Source: CALDTK01 sp965213735
GTDB lineage: Bacteria; Bacteroidota; Bacteroidia; Chitinophagales; Saprospiraceae
Length of the DNA: 64,000 nucleotides
Assembly: GCA_965213735.1 (NCBI GenBank)
Contig: CBDCAB010000005.1
Span: 1,240,001-1,304,000 of the forward strand
Direction of reading: 5' to 3'
Positions 56,303 through 64,000 of the stretch are shown here, piece by piece; positions within the stretch are counted from its first letter, which is position 1; the number at the start of each line of letters is the position of its first letter. The translations under genes and the position numbers were made by a program. The notes below the pieces were generated by a model, which was not told where the DNA came from, searched no databases, and was given only the letters and a program-made list of their open reading frames with translations.

Positions 56303-56860
56303 CTACTTTACTGGAAGTAACTCTATCTGTGACATTAGAATGTCCCAGCTATATTTTTCTGGGACAGGTGTGTACCCATACTTCTCAATTCGTTGATAGC
56401 TTGGTGGTACATAAAAGAGGATCAAGAGGTTTTCACCGCCGTAGTTTGAATTGTTTTTCACCTTTGACTGCCTCCAATAGGTCAATAAGGAAAATGAGTT
56501 ATAATAACCTGGAAGAGTAGGATTATCTGTCAGAAAGATTGCAGCACGATAATTTACAGTTGCACTGGACTTAGGCCCTATGGATAGTAACCGATCTGAG
56601 ACTTTATAGTAAGTACCTCTAGAAAGCACTCGCTGCTCAGGAATAAACTCAGTTCGGTAATAACAGGTGGGAACTATTGAAAGCTCGGAATCTACGGGGA
56701 GATATAAAATTGAATCACTTAAGTTCTGGATTGTATATGTAATCGAATCGATTTGGTTGACCACTATTTTATTTCTCGAGCCAGGACTTTGACTCTTAAA
56801 ATTTGAAATCAAATCGCAGGCGAAGACTGTCACCAGCATTGCAGCCAGAAAAACTTTCAT
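56303..56860 (-). CDS. Lipoprotein, putative immunity partner of RHS tip 1
   Basis: 185 residues with signal and a lipobox-like VFAC at C15. The mature part is beta-rich (SITYTIQNLSDSILYLPVD). It starts one base after the stop of the upstream tip. It shares layout with the lipoprotein after tip 2, fitting the homologous zincin tips. Confidence 0.7.
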   Translation of the reverse strand: MKVFLAAMLVTVFACDLISNFKSQSPGSRNKIVVNQIDSITYTIQNLSDSILYLPVDSELSIVPTCYYRTEFIPEQRVLSRGTYYKVSDRLLSIGPKSSATVNYRAAIFLTDNPTLPGYYNSFSLLTYWRQSKVKNNSNYGGENLLILFYVPPSYQRIEKYGYTPVPEKYSWDILMSQIELLPVK

Positions 56861-56861
56861 A

Positions 56862-57731
56862 CTACCTGTTTATGTAGTTTAATATTCTAGATTTTACACT
56901 TGGTGGAAAGAGTTCATGTTCTCCTCCCTGGATTAGATCAGAGCTATAACCTTGCCTTTTCATTAAAAGACTCACTCCATCATAATGGCCACCTTGGATC
57001 CTTGGAAACTGATCATCCCCAATCGCAGCTCTGGAGAAGGCATCTAATTGATGACCCAGTTCATGAGCCATAATCCATCCAAAATGTTGTGGATCTGTAC
57101 CATAATGACTCGTAACCTTATCATAATCAACTCCACTTAAAGGTCCACCCGCAGAGTAAGTGTCTACTGTTAAATTATGCTTAATATCTGAATTTGCTAC
57201 AGTTGAAAAACAATTAATCGTAATTCCTATAAAGAGATGACGATCTCTGTGGGTGTAAAACTTTCTGATTCTGAATAAATCCTTCTCTGTTAAAAAATGC
57301 AATGAGAGCCGAGTAATTGGTAGGCCGTTTCTTTCTAGAATATTTTGCGCATTAAATGCCACAATTGTGATACTCTCGGTAGTAGCTTTAGAATTATTAC
57401 AATTTACAATATCTACGTCAAGTGTTGCAGGATCGTTTGCCATCTCATCTTTATGAGATTCTGACCTTTCATTCTTAGTCCTTGCTGATTGAGAATTTCG
57501 CATTTCATTATATAGTATATGGGAACTCGCATATAGCCCAGATGGATCGGTAAAGGACATAGGATTATTAAAGCCATACCTGTAAGGGGTCAAACTTGGC
57601 ATCACACTCGCCAGTGGATCCACCCTCATAAAACCCTGCACACTATAACGCTGCCCTCGCGCCCACGTCACTCCCTCAGCACTAAGTACTAAGGCGTCCA
57701 ACTCCTCCGCGTATGTAGGCGCGCACGTCAC
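56862..57731 (-). CDS. Orphan RHS toxin tip 1, zinc-protease-like
   Basis: 289 residues from a GTG. Residues 1-70 are the same degenerate core end as in tip 3 (EELDALVLSAEGVTWARGQR, then VDPLASVMPSLTPYRYGFNN and FTDPSG). The tip is clearly homologous to that of the RHS gene at 54658-56118: NDPATLDVDIVN, FYTHRDRHLFIGIT, SDIKHNLTVDTY and HELGHQLDAFSRA with HELGH at 223-227. A lipoprotein gene follows. It looks like a duplicated, displaced copy of the toxin end. Confidence 0.75.
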   Translation of the reverse strand: MTCAPTYAEELDALVLSAEGVTWARGQRYSVQGFMRVDPLASVMPSLTPYRYGFNNPMSFTDPSGLYASSHILYNEMRNSQSARTKNERSESHKDEMANDPATLDVDIVNCNNSKATTESITIVAFNAQNILERNGLPITRLSLHFLTEKDLFRIRKFYTHRDRHLFIGITINCFSTVANSDIKHNLTVDTYSAGGPLSGVDYDKVTSHYGTDPQHFGWIMAHELGHQLDAFSRAAIGDDQFPRIQGGHYDGVSLLMKRQGYSSDLIQGGEHELFPPSVKSRILNYINR

Positions 57732-58440
57732 ACTGTAAAGCTAGCGGATTTGGTTCAGCTTCCTTGTTTCTTCACCTGATGGCACATGTCTGTCATTTAA
57801 GTCTGACCGCCGGAGGCACTCTCGCGCAAGCGTAGGATCAGCTCGCTGCTCAGCCTCAATTCAAGCAACTACACCTTGTGGTTAGAAGATTGCGTATTCA
57901 CCAACCGCACGTGCTCAAGTTTGATGCCGCCGAGGATGAATTAGAGAATCTGGGCAGTAATACTAGCGTTCGTGCCACCCGCCTCAGGCTTCAGCATGTC
58001 GAGAGTAAATTGAGTGAGCTCTTTATGTCGAATTAATGGTCGATGGGGACGTGATTAGGAGCAGGGAGAAAACCTCGCTCTAAGTCAGCCCCGATTGCGA
58101 GCAGTAATCTGAATGCAGCGCTCAAGCGCTTCAGGTTTTTTGAGGCGAACCTCAGTGAAGGTGGTCAGTGGAGTAGGGTCGGTAGCTTTGCGCTGGGCGT
58201 CGAGTTCTTTAGCTCGCCATTAGGAGAAGGTGGAGAGCTTACTCAGCAGCGGGGCCCTCGACCCATTGCTTCGTGCACGATCACAAGACGCTTGCTGCGA
58301 TAGGCCACTTTGTCACCATTGCTCACGAAGATTTGGGGTCGAGGGAACCCAAATGTGAGTAATGAGATAGGTTAGCCATGGGCGCAAAGCTTGGGCTGGA
58401 ATATGCAGACTGGGTAGATGTGGTTGCTTGAACGCTTACG
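57731..58440. repeat. Long direct repeat, copy 2 (about 0.7 kb)
   Basis: Partner of 51303-52012, with scattered substitutions. The IS66-like small frame is here interrupted by a TAA (CCTAATGG against CCTACTGG in copy 1), so this copy is more decayed. Confidence 0.8.
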
Positions 58441-58672
58441 GATCACTCGTTCCTCGCTGCTAGAGGATGGATTTCTCATTTCTCTTGAAGGGACCGGTGC
58501 TGTAGAAGCCGCTTGGTGTTAAAAGTGTAGCTAGCGGAGAAAAGGTTGAGCTCAAAAATCTCTACCCGGAAGAGTTCTCGCGCTACTTTCATCCAAGCAA
58601 ATCTAAAATCAAACTTTAAATTTGCATGGATGGATGTTGAGCCCTATCAGTGGTAAGGCTGGGTGCTCCATC
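58441..58672. other. Remnants: dispersed repeat unit and a gene tail
   Basis: Begins with one degenerate unit of the GATCGCT/GGAGGCT family, then a plus-strand frame without start (KPLGVKSVASGEKVELKNLY to SKSKIKL) that looks like the tail of a lost gene. No intact gene. Confidence 0.4.
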
Positions 58673-58897
58673 TCAATCCTCCACAATCTCATACTCAACC
58701 CCATACTTGCGAAAAGCACGAAAGGCCGAACTCGTAGCCGCATCGCTGATATCAAGCTCTATTTCGGAACCTTCGATGAGAAAGCCAGTCTGCTCGGCAG
58801 CTTCACTGGGATCGAGAAGCGCATATTCGGCGAGCGCGGCTGCAATGGCTCTACGATCGGGACGTGGAGCAGCGCATGAAAGTAGGCGAACCTGCAT
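58673..58897 (-). CDS. Small hypothetical protein
   Basis: 74 residues, soluble, acidic (VEYEIVED end) with an Ala-rich helix (AIAAALAEYALLDPSEAAEQ). The composition resembles an alpha/beta domain of the kind seen in ribosomal-protein-like or nucleotide-associated small proteins, but no family is assigned. Base composition matches the core genes. Confidence 0.5.
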   Translation of the reverse strand: MQVRLLSCAAPRPDRRAIAAALAEYALLDPSEAAEQTGFLIEGSEIELDISDAATSSAFRAFRKYGVEYEIVED

Positions 58898-58954
58898 GGT
58901 AAAGGTAGTGGTGGATGAGAAAGTTGAAAATCGAGCCTGATCAGTGACCCCTTA

Positions 58955-58999
58955 GAAAAAGAGCAACGCCCAAGCACTGCGAAAGTACTTGGGCGTTGC
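58955..58999 (-). terminator. Rho-independent terminator
   Basis: A 15-base stem with one G.T pair (GCAACGCCCAAGCAC and its partner) and a 7-base loop, followed on the minus strand by TCTTTTTC. It closes the lipoprotein gene whose stop lies 25 bases upstream. Confidence 0.9.
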
Positions 59000-59023
59000 A
59001 CAATTGGGGCTTATAGAGATGGC

Positions 59024-59515
59024 TTACATGCCACCTAACTTCTGACCGCCCATGGAGAGAGCTGAAGTCAGACCTTTGAGTGCCATGTTGTTTGGTGCTA
59101 TCTCGCGTGTGTCTTCAGCTAGCGCGTTGAGCAGCGTGCCAACTTTCGGTCCGTCGATGTTGCCTTTGCTGAGCTCCATCTTGAGCTCGCGCAGGTTGGC
59201 GACCACTTCGCCTGTGCCGTCTATGCCGTTAAGCTTGGCGATCCAGCTGTCGATGTTGCTTACAGCAGCTGCGGGTGGAAGAGCGGTGATGTCGCCACCA
59301 ACATTCTTGACTGCGGTGACAGTTTCGTTGATGCTGGTCATGCCGACTGCGTTCATGTCGCGGTCGTTTAGAGTGGCGGCATCGCGGACATCATTGCCCA
59401 ATTCGTAAGATTCCTCATTGAGTTCTTCGGCGGCTTCTTCCATTTCGCTATCTGCGCCGCCGCATGCAGCGAAGGTGAGCGCGAGTGGAAGCAATAGGGC
59501 AAGTAGGTACTTCAT
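59024..59515 (-). CDS. Small acidic lipoprotein, paralogue A
   Basis: 163 residues from the ATG at 59515, which gives a clean lipoprotein signal (LALTFAACGG, Cys18). The mature protein is helical and acidic. It aligns with the lipoprotein at 60062-60550: IDSWIAKLNG against IDKWMKTLAG, and VVANLRELKMELSKG against IVEELLYLKKLLLTT. Function unknown. A strong terminator follows. Confidence 0.85.
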   Translation of the reverse strand: MKYLLALLLPLALTFAACGGADSEMEEAAEELNEESYELGNDVRDAATLNDRDMNAVGMTSINETVTAVKNVGGDITALPPAAAVSNIDSWIAKLNGIDGTGEVVANLRELKMELSKGNIDGPKVGTLLNALAEDTREIAPNNMALKGLTSALSMGGQKLGGM

Positions 59516-59624
59516 GTTGAAGAGTTGATTTGTTAGGTGGCTGTAACTGTGGAGCAGCAGGTATTGTTTAGGATGTTGATAATAGCCCTGCCGCAGTTCA
59601 TGTCTCTTTGCGCAATAGCTAAGG

Positions 59625-59999
59625 TTACCCTTTGTTCTTTGCAGCCGAGGAGGTCTCGCGAAAGTGAGTCGCCTGCTTAATTGTCCTTGGATCGCCAGTG
59701 TCAGGAGCTTCGTAGGTGTGCTCCTCAACATCGATGAGCAGCTCTTTGCCGACAAACTTCTTGGTGTCGTGCTCCTTACTCGGATCGAGGCCTAGCGCGC
59801 GGATAAATTCGGCGAGTATTGGCTGACCTGCTTCTGAGAGGTAGAAGCGCTGTTCGAGATGGCCTTCATCGTTCTCGAGACGGATGTTGAGGTAAGGCAC
59901 GCCCTGATACTCAGAGGTATTGCTATCGTCAACGCTGACGACAGCGACGTGGGCGGGACCTAAAGCTAGGTATGGGCGTTCGGTGGTTTTGATCTTCAT
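59625..59999 (-). CDS. Hypothetical protein between the lipoprotein paralogues
   Basis: 124 residues from the ATG at 59999 (MKIKTTERPYLALG). Soluble and beta-rich (YQGVPYLNIRLENDEG, ELLIDVEEHTYEAPDTG), reminiscent of phage or DUF-type single-stranded-DNA-associated small proteins, but not assignable. It lies in the same orientation as, and between, the two paralogous lipoprotein genes. Confidence 0.65.
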   Translation of the reverse strand: MKIKTTERPYLALGPAHVAVVSVDDSNTSEYQGVPYLNIRLENDEGHLEQRFYLSEAGQPILAEFIRALGLDPSKEHDTKKFVGKELLIDVEEHTYEAPDTGDPRTIKQATHFRETSSAAKNKG

Positions 60000-60061
60000 G
60001 GCTCGTGTTTGTCCATGGAAGATGTCAAAACCAAACAATTTGTTTGCTTGGCAGCGAAAAT

Positions 60062-60550
60062 TTAATCGAGCGCGTCAGAGGCATCATCGAGCAGCTCGGC
60101 CAGCTTTTCTACAGCGACGTTCTCTGCTTCCTCAGCAGCATCTTCGGTTTGTTCGGCAAGACTTTCGAGCACGTCAGAAACTTCATCGGCATCGATAGGC
60201 GTAGTGAGCAAGAGCTTCTTAAGGTAGAGCAGTTCTTCCACTATACGGTCGGAATCGTCGATGGCAGTATTGCCCGCGAGAGTCTTCATCCACTTGTCGA
60301 TGATATCAATAGCCATAGCAGGAGCCAGGCCCAAGATTCCTCGCTCTCCGCTTATGGCACCGAGCGTTTCATCAATGGAAATATGTGCAGGAGGAATGCG
60401 TGTAGGAGCCTCATCATCATCGCGTGGGCCAATCTCTTTCACAAGCTCAGCGCCTTCCTCGCCAATCTCTCGGGCAACGGGTGTCGGGCCATCGCCGCAG
60501 GCTGTAGTGATCAAAGCGATTGCAGCGAAAAAGGTGATTAAACTCTTCAA
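60062..60550 (-). CDS. Small acidic lipoprotein, paralogue B
   Basis: 162 residues if translation starts at TTG 60550, which places a proper signal (KSLITFFAAIALITTACGD) at the N-terminus; the long upstream open frame is antisense to nothing but overlaps the neighbouring gene and is not signal-like. The mature part is acidic and helical, related to the lipoprotein at 59024-59515. The TTG start decides the call. Confidence 0.78.
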   Translation of the reverse strand: MKSLITFFAAIALITTACGDGPTPVAREIGEEGAELVKEIGPRDDDEAPTRIPPAHISIDETLGAISGERGILGLAPAMAIDIIDKWMKTLAGNTAIDDSDRIVEELLYLKKLLLTTPIDADEVSDVLESLAEQTEDAAEEAENVAVEKLAELLDDASDALD

Positions 60551-60605
60551 AGTGGGGGTGGTGTTTAGGTGATGTCTAAGCAAACGGTAGAGGTCGGATG
60601 TCGGT

Positions 60606-63600
60606 TCAGTGTGTGCTGGAGGTCTCTCGCTCGATGTGAAGTGCCGGTATTTCTGCTTCGCGCACCAGACGGTTGAACTCTGCCACCTGTTGCTCGCGTA
60701 AATCGTAATAGATGGCCAGCTCCTTATCAATGCGAGCTGCGATATCTTTTTGCACCGCATAAGCCGCATCGGTCGGTTTAAACTCCCCCTGCGTCATCGA
60801 ATTCAAACTAGCTAATTTGTTTGTAAGTCGAATAGGGTAGTTTAGCGGATCTTGACCAGATCTATTTTGGGTTTGGTATAGCTCCTTTTCTACCTTAGTT
60901 ATCAACGAATCCATCTGCTTTCCCAGTGTAACGAGCGGTTGGGTTTTGGCGGAAGCTGAATCTACGCGCTCTAAATACGTGTTGATCTGCTCGCGCAGCT
61001 GGCGCATTTCTTTAATAGCCACATGTGCTTCACTAGTTTTTGCAATTACACTTTCGTGAAAACGGTAGCGCTCTTCTAAATCAGCTGTCCCACCAGGAGC
61101 ACGCGGATCGGGCAGGAGCGTGAACGTTTCTCGGATCGACCCGCTCCCTTGAGCAATTGCCCGAGCAGCAGGTTTTAGCGAAAGCTCGACCTCATACTCA
61201 CCAGGAGGAACACGAGGACCGCGCATGTCGGCCCACCAAAGCACCATCCCATCAAATTTTTCGGCATCAGGACCTCGCATATTCCAGACTAGCGTATTGG
61301 CACCTGGCTCGACCTCGAGCTTATCATGTTTGGCATCTTCATCAGGATGCGTAGAAAAAGTGCGAATAGTTGATTGCGCTGAAGCGTCGATAAGCTTCCG
61401 CTGCGCCGCCTGCGCCTGGGAGCGAAAAATAATCTCTACGGTATCTTTTGCGTGGAGACTATCGGGCAGGATAAAATTCACCACCACACCTCCAGGCCTG
61501 TTGGTGCCTTCATGATTATTGGCTGCATCGCTAGATTGACTGCCCGCAGAGAGCAAGGTCGGAGCAAGGGGCAAAAGCATGGCGTGACGTTGGCTGCCGC
61601 TGTTGAAGACGCCGAGCCGAGAGAATGCAGTTTGTGGACCTTTAATCGCAATTTCACGTAGCGCAGCCGCATCATCCATAATCCAGAGCGCGCGGCCCTG
61701 CGTGGCAACGATAATATCATCGTTTTTTAAAGCGATATCTGTGATAGGAACAACGGGCATGTTTTGCCGAAAGGCCGACCAAGAAGCACCTGCATCGAAG
61801 CTGATGTACATGCCTGACTCGGTGCCTGCATACAGCAAGCGTGGCGTCTGTGCATCGACGCGAATGACCCGCGTAAAATGGTCGCGTGGAATACCGGCAT
61901 CAATACGGCGCCAGGTACTGCCATAATCGTTAGTATGGTAGAGGTAGGGCTGATAATCGCCCAGCTTGTAGCGCGTGGCGGCGAGGTAGCAGCCGCCATC
62001 GGCGTGCGGGTCGACTTCCAGGGAATTGATCATCGTCCACTCCGGGAGACCGGGGGGAGTTACGTTGGTCCACGATTGACCAGCATCTCGACTCAGGTGC
62101 ACGAGGCCATCGTCGGAGCCCGTCCAGAGCAGCCCCGGCACGCGCGGACTTTCGCCTGCAGCAAAGATGGTGCAGTAGTACTCGACGCTGGTGTTGTCTT
62201 GGGTGATCGGGCCGCCGCTAGAGACCATGCGGGAGGAGTCGTTGCGGGTCAAGTCGGGCGAAATCGTCTGCCAGGATTGCCCCTCGTTGGTCGTGACGTG
62301 GAGGTGCTGGCTGGCGGTGTAAAGCTTATTGGGATCGTGTGGTGAAAAGAAGAGGGGGAAATTCCACTGGAAGCGATATTTCATACCCTCGGCGCCGTGG
62401 CCCATCGGATTGTCGGGATAGACGCTTACGACCCGGCTCAGTCCGGTGGAGTGATTGAGCCGCTCGAGGAAACCATCGTAGCACCCGCCGTAGACAATTT
62501 CAGGATTATCGGGTTTGGGAGCGATGTGGCCGCACTCACACCCTGCGGTGGGTTCCCAATCGCGCATCCCAATCGATGATCCATCGGTTCGACTTTTCAC
62601 GCGCACAGTTGAATTATCCTGTTGGGCTGCGTATACGCGGTAGGGGAAGGCATTGTCGGTGGCGACGCGGTAAAATTGGGCAGTTGGCTGGTTGTGGTAA
62701 TCGGTGTAGTTGATGCCTCCGTCGGTGCTGATTTGGGCGCCGCCATCATCGGCGATCGCCAGGATTTGCGGGTTGTGGGGATTGATCCACAGGTCGTGGT
62801 GGTCGGAGTGAGGCGCCATGAAGCTCTCAAAGGATTTGCCTCCGTCTTTGCTACGCCAGTAGGCGACGTTGAGCACGTAGACCTGATCGGGGTCGGTGGG
62901 ATGGGCGTAGATGCGCGTATAGTACCAGGCGCGTTGGCGCAGATTGCGGTCGTCGTTGACTTGGGTCCAGGTTTCGCCGCCGTCATCGCTGCGGTAGACG
63001 CCACCTTTCTCTTTGTGTTCGATGATGGCCCAGACGCGATCGCGTTGTGCTGGAGAGGGTGCGACGCCAATGATTCCGAGGCTTCCGGAGGGAAGGCCGG
63101 ATTTGGCTGTGGGGTTTTTGCCTGCGGTGTTTTCGGCAGTACTGGTGAGATTTTGCCAGGTTTGGCCGGAGTCGGTGCTGCGCCAGAGGTCACTGCCGGG
63201 GCCTCCACTCGAAAAACTGTGGGGAGTGCGGCGCACGCGCCAGGTGCTAGCGTAAAGGACGCGCGGATTGTAGGGGTCAAAGGCTATGTCGACGGCACCT
63301 GCATCGGAATTCGCAAAGAGAATACGGTTCCAGCTTTGGCCACCATCGCGTGATTCATAGACACCTCTTTGCTCAGACGACTTATAGAGGTCGCCCATCA
63401 CGGCGACGTAGACATGGTCGGGATCATTGGGATGCACCCGAATGCGGCCGATGTGTCGGCTTTCATTTAGGCCGATGTTGGTCCACGTCTTGCCAGTATT
63501 GACGCTGCGCCACATGCCGTAGCCATAGCTCACATTGCCGCGCAAGGTTTGTTCGCCCCCACCAGCATACACAACGTTTGGGTCGGAGGGAGCCACGGCA

Positions 63601-63902
63601 ATGCCTCCGACTGTGCCGCCGAAAGACTCGTCAGAAATCGGCTTCCAGTGGCGCCCGCCGTCGGTGGTCTGCCATACACCTCCGCCTGCTGTCCCCATAT
63701 AAAAGAGGTTGGGTTCGTCGGGCACACCTGTGATACAACTTGCACGGCCGCCGCGGAAAGGGCCAATATTCCGGTACGCCAGTGCAGCATAGAGTGTGGT
63801 GTCGACAGGTGGAGTGTCGGCAGCTTGGTTTTGCTGCCCCAGCGCGATGTTAGGGCGGCTACAACACAGGACGAGCGTCAGCAAACAGAGGAGGGTGCGC
63901 AT
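60606..63902 (-). CDS. Sortilin/BNR-type beta-propeller secreted protein
   Basis: 1098 residues from the ATG at 63902; 16 upstream codons to 63950 are open but contain the promoter. Signal peptide 1-22 (to ALGQQ). A large VPS10/sortilin-like propeller with many BNR Asp-box repeats (TTDGGRHWKP, SRDGGQSWNR, SDDGGETWTQ, DAGQSWTNV) covers residues about 30-720. It is followed by a beta-sandwich region and a helical C-terminal part (SEAHVAIKEMRQLREQINTY). Such proteins are called exo-glucosidase- or sialidase-like in databases without proof. No T9SS tail is visible. Confidence 0.9.
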   Translation of the reverse strand: MRTLLCLLTLVLCCSRPNIALGQQNQAADTPPVDTTLYAALAYRNIGPFRGGRASCITGVPDEPNLFYMGTAGGGVWQTTDGGRHWKPISDESFGGTVGGIAVAPSDPNVVYAGGGEQTLRGNVSYGYGMWRSVNTGKTWTNIGLNESRHIGRIRVHPNDPDHVYVAVMGDLYKSSEQRGVYESRDGGQSWNRILFANSDAGAVDIAFDPYNPRVLYASTWRVRRTPHSFSSGGPGSDLWRSTDSGQTWQNLTSTAENTAGKNPTAKSGLPSGSLGIIGVAPSPAQRDRVWAIIEHKEKGGVYRSDDGGETWTQVNDDRNLRQRAWYYTRIYAHPTDPDQVYVLNVAYWRSKDGGKSFESFMAPHSDHHDLWINPHNPQILAIADDGGAQISTDGGINYTDYHNQPTAQFYRVATDNAFPYRVYAAQQDNSTVRVKSRTDGSSIGMRDWEPTAGCECGHIAPKPDNPEIVYGGCYDGFLERLNHSTGLSRVVSVYPDNPMGHGAEGMKYRFQWNFPLFFSPHDPNKLYTASQHLHVTTNEGQSWQTISPDLTRNDSSRMVSSGGPITQDNTSVEYYCTIFAAGESPRVPGLLWTGSDDGLVHLSRDAGQSWTNVTPPGLPEWTMINSLEVDPHADGGCYLAATRYKLGDYQPYLYHTNDYGSTWRRIDAGIPRDHFTRVIRVDAQTPRLLYAGTESGMYISFDAGASWSAFRQNMPVVPITDIALKNDDIIVATQGRALWIMDDAAALREIAIKGPQTAFSRLGVFNSGSQRHAMLLPLAPTLLSAGSQSSDAANNHEGTNRPGGVVVNFILPDSLHAKDTVEIIFRSQAQAAQRKLIDASAQSTIRTFSTHPDEDAKHDKLEVEPGANTLVWNMRGPDAEKFDGMVLWWADMRGPRVPPGEYEVELSLKPAARAIAQGSGSIRETFTLLPDPRAPGGTADLEERYRFHESVIAKTSEAHVAIKEMRQLREQINTYLERVDSASAKTQPLVTLGKQMDSLITKVEKELYQTQNRSGQDPLNYPIRLTNKLASLNSMTQGEFKPTDAAYAVQKDIAARIDKELAIYYDLREQQVAEFNRLVREAEIPALHIERETSSTH
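60943..60956 (-). repeat. Iterated 14-mer, one mismatch
   Basis: GCTTCCGCCAAAAC on the minus strand, read as ASAKT in the propeller protein. Confidence 0.75.
61172..61185 (-). repeat. Iterated 14-mer, one mismatch
   Basis: GCTTTCGCTAAAAC on the minus strand, read as LSLK in the propeller protein, 216 bases from another copy. Confidence 0.75.
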
Positions 63903-63911
63903 AAAATCGCC

Positions 63912-63942
63912 TAAATTTAAACAATTTGTACCAATTAGCAAA
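63912..63942 (-). promoter_or_regulatory. Bacteroidota-type promoter of the propeller gene
   Basis: TTTG, 19 bases, then TAAATTTA, matching TTTG-N19-TAnnTTTG with one mismatch. The expected start of transcription is only a few bases before the ATG at 63902, implying a very short leader. Confidence 0.6.
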
Positions 63943-64000
63943 ATTTCCACCTTTTCACAGGGGTAGCTTTACTTGCCGGCATGTGGAAGATTTTCAGATC

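Noticed and set aside
1..64000. tRNA, rRNA and riboswitch genes
   Set aside because: No convincing cloverleaf, rRNA or known riboswitch pattern was found by reading; absence is not proven without a covariance-model scan.

Overview
The window looks like a chromosome segment of a Bacteroidota bacterium, most probably from the Saprospiria/Lewinella-like group. The clues are a C-terminal gliding-motility (type B) sorting domain and several type A type-IX-secretion (T9SS) tails, SprB-type repeats, the fabH-efp-accB-accC order, many lipoproteins with short lipoboxes, and a TTTG-N19-TAnnTTTA promoter. Placement below phylum level is inference. No rRNA or tRNA was seen.

Region 1 (1-24.4 kb) is mostly ordinary chromosome: a thiolase, a short GT35-type glucan phosphorylase homologue, comF, a giant SprB-like surface protein, a thioredoxin-SPOR protein, then fabH-efp-accB-accC-tsaE and alanine dehydrogenase. 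These are followed by two cell-wall glucosaminidases, an aminoglycoside-phosphotransferase-fold protein, a glycine-rich RRM protein, a DUF937 protein, membrane and DinB proteins, and a McrC-like nuclease remnant. Heptad-type repeats sit between several of these genes.

Region 2 (24.5-45 kb) is a mobile-element zone. It holds an AT-rich run of minus-strand genes separated by attC-like sites (an integron-like cassette array), next to a tyrosine recombinase that lacks the IntI-specific insertion. It also has three near-identical 1163-bp IS5-like elements with 3-bp target duplications, one different 961-bp IS5-family element, and two 0.43-kb non-autonomous elements. A broken calcium-repeat surface protein and a few normal genes (M48 protease, Lnt-like acyltransferase, T9SS protein) lie among them.

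Region 3 (45-58.9 kb) is accessory defence and competition DNA: a Uma2 nuclease-fold protein, an orphan CRISPR array with 46-bp repeats and 30-31 nt spacers but no cas genes, an AAA/PD-(D/E)XK protein, and a set of four RHS toxin-tip modules. Each RHS tip is followed with 1-4 bases of overlap, or a 1-base gap, by a lipoprotein or membrane gene likely to be its immunity partner. Two tips carry an HExxH zinc-protease motif. The modules are separated by about 0.7-kb direct repeats and IS66 remnants. Region 4 (59-64 kb) returns to chromosome-like genes: two paralogous small lipoproteins, a small acidic protein and a 1098-residue sortilin/BNR propeller protein.

The most striking sequence signal is a 14-mer, GCTTTCGCCAAAAC, found exactly 7 times and with one mismatch 8 more times, on both strands and in several reading frames. 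All 15 copies lie inside genes, and none lies in the cassette/IS zone (24.3-31.9 kb) or in the 35.8-60.9 kb block. It behaves like a DNA-uptake signal or a similar genome-wide iterated word.
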